Shown here in pieces: positions 57,751-64,000 of a stretch of 64,000 nt of DNA. The notes beneath the pieces are model-generated. The model worked only from the letters and a program-made list of their open reading frames with translations, had not been told where the DNA came from and made no database searches. Origin of the DNA: Allium sativum (lineage: Eukaryota > Streptophyta > Magnoliopsida > Asparagales > Amaryllidaceae); the NCBI GenBank assembly GCA_030737875.1, contig CM060912.1, positions 875,835,199 through 875,899,198 of the forward strand, written 5' to 3'. How positions within the stretch are numbered: the stretch's first letter is position 1; every line of letters begins with the position of its first letter. The position numbers and the translations under genes were made by a program.

Positions 57751-58913
57751 TCATCTTCTTATCAAGTCCACCTTTTCTGAGGTCTCTCTTTAATCATGTC
57801 TGGCCCAAGTATGAGCTTGTCTGTAGACTCTCACCAACAAGTTGGTGATCGGCACGGTCTTCCATATAAATCTTCGAAGAGCGCCATTTCTATGGTGGCT
57901 TGGTAGCTATTGTTGTGGGCGAATTCCGCTGAAGGAAGATGATCCTCCCGTGTCCCTCCAAAGTCAAGAATGCACAATCTGAAGAGGTCTTCTAATACCC
58001 TGTTCACCCTTTCCGTCTGACCATCGGTTTGGGGGTGATAGGCCGTGCTTAAGCATAATTAGGTGCCTACTGCTTCTTGCAAACTTTTCCAAAACTCGCT
58101 CGTAAAGATGGGATCTCGATCGCTCACTATGGTGGAGGGTATCCCATGGAGTCGAACTATTTCTTTGAGATAAATGGATGCTAGGGACGAGGCAGTCCTT
58201 CTACTTTTAACAGGTATAAAGTGAGCGATTTTAGCGAGCCTGATCACTATTACCCAAATACTGGTATTGCCCCTTCTTGACTTAGGAAACCCATCAACAA
58301 AGTCCATCGAAATGCTATCCCACTTCCACTGTGGGACCTCGAGAGGATGAAGCAGACCACCGGGCTTCTTCTGCTCCACTTTGACTTGCTGGCATATCAA
58401 ACACTTAGCGATGAACTCAGCTACATCACTCTTCATGCCATTCCAAAAGAAAAACCTTTTTATATCTTTATACATCTTGTCTCCTCCTGGGTGTATGGTC
58501 AGTTTTGAACGGTGCGCCTCTTCGAGAACCGCCTTCACTAAATCCCTTACTTGTGGGACGCATAACCTTCCGTCCCGTCTCAACCAACCTCTATCATCGA
58601 TGGAGTATCTATTGAGGTGAATAGAAGTCTCACCCCTAACTAGCTTTTTCATCACATCAACTAGCTCAGGGTCTTCTCGTTGCGCGGTTCCTATTGAGTC
58701 CAAAAGAGCAGGCTGCACCTCTAATGATGCTAACAGGCCAGGCACAATTTCAGAGGAGGGTCTTAAATTTAAGTTTGCTATATACTCTAAGCTTTGACTT
58801 TCTACAAAGAGAGGAATCAAGGTCAACTTCTTCCTAGTTAAGGCATCTGCTACCACATTGCCCTTGCCAGGTGTATAGGAAATCTCAAAATCATAAGAGG
58901 CCAGAAATTCCAT
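57751..58913 (-). pseudogene. Integrase core
   Basis: 58913-58059: the first residues finish RNase H (VADALTR, last catalytic Asp). Then the HHCC zinc site (H134, H141, C171, C174 in that frame), and the DDE core with Asp 204 in MDFVDG and Asp 265 in SDRDP. The TAA at 58059 follows AVGT. Beyond it the same frame continues with STAYHPQTDGQTERVNR, whose Glu is the third catalytic residue, and GRPCRSPTCW, up to the frameshift near 57790. Catalytic residues are intact. Confidence 0.88.
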
Positions 58914-60110
58914 CCACCTTTGCTGTCTTAAGTTAAGATCTTTCTACGAGAAAAGGTACTTCAATGATTTATGGTCAGTATATAATTCAAATTTCTCACC
59001 TAGGAGATAATGGCGCCAAGACTTAAGCACAAAGACGATGGCTGCCAACTCTAGATCGTGGGTTGGGTAGTTTTTCTCATGTACTTTCAACTGTCTGCCT
59101 CCATAAGCTACTACCTTCTCTTCTTGCATCAAGACAACACCAAGCCCCGTACCACATGCATCCGTGTATACGGTAAACATCTTGCTCCCATCCGACAATG
59201 TCAGTACTGGGGCTGTTGTTAGAGCCCTTTTCAAAAGTTGGAAAGCAATATCACAATCCAAATCCCAAGCGAAAGTTAGGTTCTTCTTCGTTAATCTTGT
59301 GAGTGGGGTTGAGATTTTAGCAAAGTCTTTAATGAATTTTCGGTAAAAGCCCACTAGCCCGAGAAAGCTTCGGACTTTGATTGCATTCCGTGGGACCTTC
59401 CAATCTTGCAGCGCAACTACATTTGCGGGGTCCACGGCTAACCCCTCTTTGGACACCACATGTCCAAGAAATCTCACTTCTTCTCTCCAGAAATGGCATT
59501 TGGAGAATCTGGCCTTCATCTGATGTGTACGAAGAGTATCCATGACTCCCCTTAAATGCAAAGCATGCTCTTCTTCATTCTTCGAGAAGATCAAAATGTC
59601 GTCTACGAAGACCACCACAAACTTATTAAGGAATTCTCTAAACACCCTACTCATCAAGTCAACGAAGTAAGTGGGTGCGTTTGTCAAACCGAAAGGCATG
59701 ACAAGCCATTCGAAGAAACCATCTGAGGTTCTGAACGTGGTCTTATCAATGCTGTCCTCAGCCACTCTAAGCTGATGGAACCCGGTAGAGAAATCTAGTT
59801 GGGAGAAAACAGACGCACCTACAAGCTGATCAAACAAGTCATCTATTCTTGGAAGCGGGTGCCTATTCTTCTTGGTCAGCTTGTTTAGCTCCCTATAGTC
59901 AACGCATAGGCGAAGTGAACCATCCGCTTTGGTTGCGAATATTACTGGAGCACCCTATTCAGAAATACTCCGCCTTATAAACCCGTTTTCGAGCCGCTCT
60001 TTGACTTGCTTACTGAGCTCTTTTCTCTCCCTAGGAGCCATGTGTATAACGGGTAGAGTTAAGGGTTTTGCATTATCAACAAGGTATATACGGTAGTCTG
60101 TCTCCCGCTT
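58914..60110 (-). pseudogene. Reverse transcriptase and RNase H
   Basis: The RT entry (VVREYSDFFEEVKGLPP ... RRSISE) lies in the gag-side frame up to TAG 59955. It continues in frame ([20 protein letters not shown]) into 59837-58944, with [21 protein letters not shown] and the catalytic FVDD at 59598-59609. RNase H follows with YTDACGTG (Asp 226), DLELAA (Glu 263) and YTDHKSL (Asp 288). The TAG at 59955 stands where related elements have a Trp. The TAG near 58942 replaces a Gln in the LFSQKDL pattern. Confidence 0.9.
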
Positions 60111-60257
60111 TGGAGGTAAGCCCTTCACCTCTTCAAAGAAATCTGAGTATTCACGGACTACTCTAACAGACTGCAAGTTTTCAACAAACGCATCAAGAGA
60201 TTCTAGGTAACTAAGCATAACAGAATGTATGGGGTTACAAGAGATTTCGAGAGTGTT

Positions 60258-60605
60258 TCCAAGGCGAGTCATAAGTCTAACCACTCTCTTTTCACAATCG
60301 AGGATGGCACCATTACTGGATAACCAATCCATGCCTAGAATCAATCCATATCCCGTGAATCCAAGAACGAAGGCGTTGCATTCAAACTCAATGCTCAAAA
60401 TAGACACTCTCAAATCCCGACAAATCATTGAAAGATGAGCCGAACCACCAATAGGATTTGAGACAACTATGGGATCCGTAACTAGACTAGTATTAAGGTG
60501 CAGTGTTTCAATTAATGAAGCAGACACAAATGAATGTGATGCGCCAGAATCAAATAAAGTACGAACGGGATGATCAAACAGAAAAACCAAACTTTCAACA
60601 AAAAT
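60258..60605 (-). pseudogene. Aspartic protease domain
   Basis: The catalytic LFDSGASHSFVS motif (DSGA at 60540-60551) and the downstream YGLILGMDWLSSNGAILDC flap-to-core segment, uninterrupted in this copy. It would mature the gag-pol polyprotein. It is collinear with the remnant at 37455-37685 in element B. Confidence 0.88.
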
Positions 60606-61592
60606 GTTTCTACCTCTTTCCTGTCCTGGTGCCATGAGAGCCTGAATCTGTCCTCTTGCCTGCCTTGGTGCCATGAGAGCCTGAATAGGCCTTCCAGAAG
60701 TGGACCCCGTTCTTTTCCCTTGCCCCTGTTTCCTTGGGCAGTCTTTAACTAGATGTCTTGCCTCTCCGCAGTGGAAACAACCAGTCTTCTTCTTCTTCTT
60801 CTTCCTACAGTCCTTGCTCAGATGGCCCAACGTTCCACAATTAAAGCACTTTTTCTTTCCTTTGCTATTGTTGTTCTTCCCGCCTTTCTTGTTTCGCTGT
60901 TGTGCCTTATTAGCATTAGCACCTTTCTCCTCTTCATGCATAAGCGCCATGTCAACCAGTTTCTCAAAGGTAGCCCCCATCGGAATGTGGGTCATAGCCA
61001 ACCCATGTAGCGGCTCATTCAAACCTTTAACGAACCTTAGGGCCTTCTTCTCAGGTGTATTTACCAATTCCAAGCCAAATCTTGCCAACTGATTGAACTT
61101 GTTGACATACTCCTTTACTGACAAATTTCCTTGCTTCAATGCTAAGAACCTTTCCATATATAAATTCTCTTCTGCTCATGAGAGAAATTTCATCACGAAC
61201 CTATGCCTGAAATCCATCCATGTCTCCACTGGACGCTCTCGATTCGTGACCTCCCACCAAAACGAGGCTTCGTCCTTCATTAACCAAGCAACCAACTGGA
61301 CCTTCCTTCCATATTCCACCTCGAAAATATCAAATAGATCTTTCACGCCCTTAAGACAATTTCGAGCTTCAACAAACGTCTCTTATCCGTGAAAAGGTTT
61401 TCCGCCCATTGCTCGAAAGTCTTTGCATATCTTTGAAAAAGTATCAATGCGATGAGGGGGAGGAGGAGGAGCTACTGCAGCTGGAGGAGGAGGAACATTT
61501 GCTGGGCCTGCAGCATTGGCCCTAGCCTCCAGATACCTTCTAAACCATCCTGGTATCGGTATGCCCTCGGGTATCTCAGGTTTCCCAGACAT
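60606..61592 (-). pseudogene. gag: gag of element C
   Basis: MSGKPEIPEGIPIPGWF start, a Pro-rich linker, a gag core (DLFDIFEVE ... EASFWWEV ... MKFLS), LALKQGNLSVKEYVNKFNQL, a Lys/Asn-rich linker and two CCHC knuckles: CFNCGTLGHLSKDC (60807-60848) and CFHCGEARHLVKDC (60738-60779). Stops: TAA at 61383 (after HG) and TGA at 61158, the latter right after MKFLS, exactly where element A has TAA. Both knuckles are intact, unlike in A. Confidence 0.9.
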
Positions 61593-61779
61593 GCTGAAAA
61601 AGAAAAGGAAGAGATTTCAAAACGGAGAATCGAAGGAGAGATATATGGCTCTTGGGGGTTATGTTTTTTAAAACAAACTTTTCTCTTGAAAATACCCTCT
61701 TTAAAACATACTTTTGATAGTATTTCTTTATAAAACGCTTTTGAAAAACAGTTTTTCAAAATCTCATATCTGTTCTGTT

Positions 61780-61800
61780 AACCTTCAGCTCTGATTCAAT
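61780..61800 (-). other. Element C primer binding site, mutated
   Basis: The minus strand reads TTGAATCAGAGCTGAAGG beside the LTR end at 61802. Relative to TGGTATCAGAGC the proximal bases have changed while ATCAGAGC is kept. Confidence 0.7.
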
Positions 61801-61801
61801 G

Positions 61802-64000
61802 TGTAACACCCCACGTCCATTAATGTCACTCTCAAAGGGAATGCATTAACTTTCATGGAGTATTATTGGTGAATAGAACAGAATATAACAAGACAGATAC
61901 ATATATGGGTACTTGAAAATTTTCAAAACAACATTTATTGCAGCGGAGAAATAGTTTGATTACAACAACACCATAAACCAACAGAAAAACCAATTACACT
62001 TAGTAACCACCTTGACAAATTGTTTTCTGAGTACAAAAAATAAAAAGCATAACCCCAACACAAGTAGCCATAAAAGAGATGAGTTGAACTTTACTTTCAG
62101 CAGTCCAAGCACTTCCAAAAGAGAGAGAAAGAGATCCAAGATCAAGCTCCACTAGTACTAGTCCCACCCTGAAAACCTGAGGGGAGGGGGGGGGAGGAAG
62201 AAAAGAGGAGAAAACAAAGGGGGTCAGACATAAAGTCTGGAGAGTATAATAATTTAACAATATAATTATTAAAGTGACTAGGATAAGGCATAAACAGGTA
62301 AAACAATATATGACCGTGAAACAAGTGGGCATGACAAAGCAAACCAGAGAAATATTCTGGCGTTAATCTCGTTCCTAATCACTATAGGATAATTACTATA
62401 CTGCACCATTACTAGTCACCCTAAAAGTTGATCCTGCTTACAGAACGTAATAATGAAAATGATAGTTTCTGTACTCTTAGCTGCCTTCATAGGTGCCGTC
62501 TGCCCCTATCTCCACTAGTTATACCCACTACCGCCATGCGATCGGCTCCCTAACTCGTAGATACCCGTGCTGGTCCCATAGTGGGGTGTACCACTCCGCA
62601 AAGTGGCAACCCGATACCACTAAAGATGCACGGCTTATATCTATACGATGCAACAACGTCATACCTACCAGCCTGGGCCCACGCACACACATGACCCCGT
62701 TGGACTTGCGTTGCCACCGCTAACCCGTTTTAACCTCTTATAATCAAACTCAGTAAGCGTGTCCCGTCCTCGACTTGGGTCGAGCTCACAAAGATACTTA
62801 ATGGGTTACTGGTTTGAAAAGGGCCCCCATGCCTGACACAAGCTTTCCACCTATGCTTGGTCCCCACTAAGGTTTCCCACTTAACCCCATTCTTATTCAT
62901 GTCTTCTTACATGTTTCAACTTGGTTAAGTGTTTCTAATCGTATTTCACAACCCACCCAAGGCCACCCACTTAACCCCCATGTCCCACCACATGTTTATC
63001 TGGTCAAGTGTTGCTTAATTCATTAGAACCATAACCTTGTAAAGACCTCCCACATTAGACTACCGTTTGTGGTTGCTGGATTTGCCGGGTGGGTCCGGGC
63101 AGTATTATACCGCAAACGAGCCTAACCTTGTGTCTTTGCAATTGTTACACATTTAATTTGTGCCTTTGACCACTCACATTAGACTACCGTTTGTGGTTTC
63201 TGGATTTTCCAGGCAGGTCCGGGCAGTCTTATACCACAAACGAGTCTAACCTCGTGTCTTAGGTGGTTAATTATTACACATAATTATTTATCCCCAAATT
63301 GGATTAATATCCTTATTCAAATTTGTCAATAAATTCCAAATTTATTTATGTCCATGATTATCACCTAAATTATTTCCATAATTTCAGGTACATAATTTAT
63401 ACCAATTAATGCCTAAAATTAATTATATGCCTTTTAAGGCCATTTTATGCCAATTCACAATTATGTATATTCAATATTTTCCCATTGTCCCCACGCTATT
63501 CGTACGTTTTAATATGACATGTGTTAGACTCGCAAATAGTCTAACTTATAAAAGAAAAGCAACATCACAACATAAAATAGATCTAAGAATCATGACATAA
63601 GTTTTCATAGGCAATAACTTGCATATATGGATATGGTTTTCCTATGAATTTCATTCAAACTAGCATATGATTCACATACAAAACTAGCAAAGGTAATGGG
63701 CAAAAATTTGCATAACTATGCATTGTCATGGATCAAAATATAGATCTAAACATAAAGATGTGAACTTGCATATGGATCTAAACATAAAGATGTGAGCTTG
63801 CATATGGATCTAAACATGTAAATTAATGTCACATGTTTACATATAAACTAGCCTATGTATCTACATGATTTCACATATGAACTTGTGTATAATCCATCAA
63901 CAGCCTTGCATAAGATTCACATATGTTTTAACATCCCAGGCTTTCATAAAATTCATAAATTAGCATATGATTTAACATCCAAACTTGCATAAAATTCATA
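61802..64000 (-). repeat. Element C 5' LTR, cut by the window end
   Basis: Matches 53576-55774 position for position, with few differences by eye. The U3 and promoter part lies outside the window. It contains two hairpin units (about 62870-63020) and the start of the tandem arrays. Confidence 0.92.

Larger units (their letters stand above)
57178..61592 (-). pseudogene. gag-pol: gag-pol polyprotein of element C (stops, one frameshift)
   Basis: Starts at an MSG Met (61592) and ends after the chromodomain-like tail (57178), a normal length for a Ty3 chromovirus. From 61592 down to about 57790 everything lies in one frame, broken only by stops: TAA near 61383, TGA near 61158, TAG at 59955, TAG near 58942 and TAA at 58059. 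A further TGA lies in the integrase C-terminal part (GenBank-style position near 57837). A 2-base AG duplication near 57790 then shifts the tail to another frame. Several stops fit C-to-T or G-to-A transitions at Gln or Trp codons. No separate gag stop with a pol frameshift is evident, so a single polyprotein is likely for the ancestor. The separate domain entries give residues. Confidence 0.92.
53576..64000 (-). mobile_element. Tekay/Del-like chromovirus C, nearly complete, runs off window
   Basis: The 3' LTR (53576-56668), interior (56669-61801) with full-length gag-pol, and the start of the 5' LTR (61802-64000, cut by the window) are present in minus orientation. Domain order gag, protease, RT, RNase H, integrase, chromodomain-like tail is Ty3/gypsy chromovirus order. 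The long LTR and iMet primer site suit Tekay/Del. About five in-frame stops and one 2-base insertion disable it. It is inserted in the right LTR of X. Confidence 0.93.

Noticed and set aside
60700..61092. 130-aa plus-strand frame within gag
   Set aside because: It is the antisense of the Lys-rich zinc-knuckle region of element C gag.
53576..64000. Endogenous plant pararetrovirus (Caulimoviridae) instead of an LTR element
   Set aside because: Integrase, long LTRs, polypurine tract and chromodomain-like tail are present, which define a Ty3 chromovirus.

Overview
The window is nuclear plant DNA, AT-rich and made almost entirely of transposable elements, as expected of pericentromeric or other heterochromatin. 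The evidence is long-LTR Ty3/gypsy retrotransposons with initiator-Met tRNA primer sites and a Tekay/Del-type gag-pol, a PIF/Harbinger DNA transposon carrying spliced plant-type genes, and a hAT MITE. I found no tRNA, rRNA or confidently intact host gene. The only candidate host gene is a two-exon model on the minus strand at 774-1402.

Layout from the left. 1-2207: unassigned DNA, the candidate gene, and an LTR-like end at 2207. 2208-16914: a non-coding retroelement on the minus strand (called Y here) with very long LTRs of about 6.25 kb, arranged LTR-internal-LTR-internal-LTR. The leftmost LTR is truncated and the rightmost LTR/internal junction is deleted. 16915-18955: a decayed Ty3 gag-protease-RT fragment (minus). 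19328-19771: a hAT MITE with an 8-bp TSD. 20227-28702: Tekay-like element A (plus), TSD TTATT, long LTRs and a gag-only interior. 28788-53575: a large LTR element X (plus) with LTRs of about 4.8 kb and an interior encoding only an acidic orphan protein. X has been broken by later insertions: Tekay-like B (33089-41342, minus, TSD TCATC) in its left LTR, the Harbinger element (44865-51629, TSD TAA) in its right LTR, and Tekay-like C (53576 to beyond the window end, minus), also in its right LTR. C carries an almost complete but stop-riddled gag-pol.

How the parts work together. C has the machinery of an autonomous chromovirus: gag with two zinc knuckles, protease, RT-RNase H, integrase and a chromodomain-like tail. 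A and B keep LTRs, primer site and polypurine tract but have lost most or all of pol, so any mobility would have depended on a relative such as C. X and Y carry replication signals but no recognisable enzymes. The Harbinger element has three gene units on one strand between its inverted repeats: a spliced plant-mobile-domain (PMD) gene, a small GRF-like zinc-finger ORF and a DDE transposase. All three are pseudogenised.

The most interesting signals are (1) an array of 8-bp hairpins in the transcribed part of the Tekay-like LTRs, in which both arms change together between units (paired substitutions) and whose unit number differs strongly between elements; (2) the Harbinger element with co-oriented PMD and GRF-like genes; (3) the X element with its acidic orphan protein; and (4) the giant-LTR tandem structure of Y. 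Lengths are counted from coordinates. Similarity statements are by eye, without alignment software.
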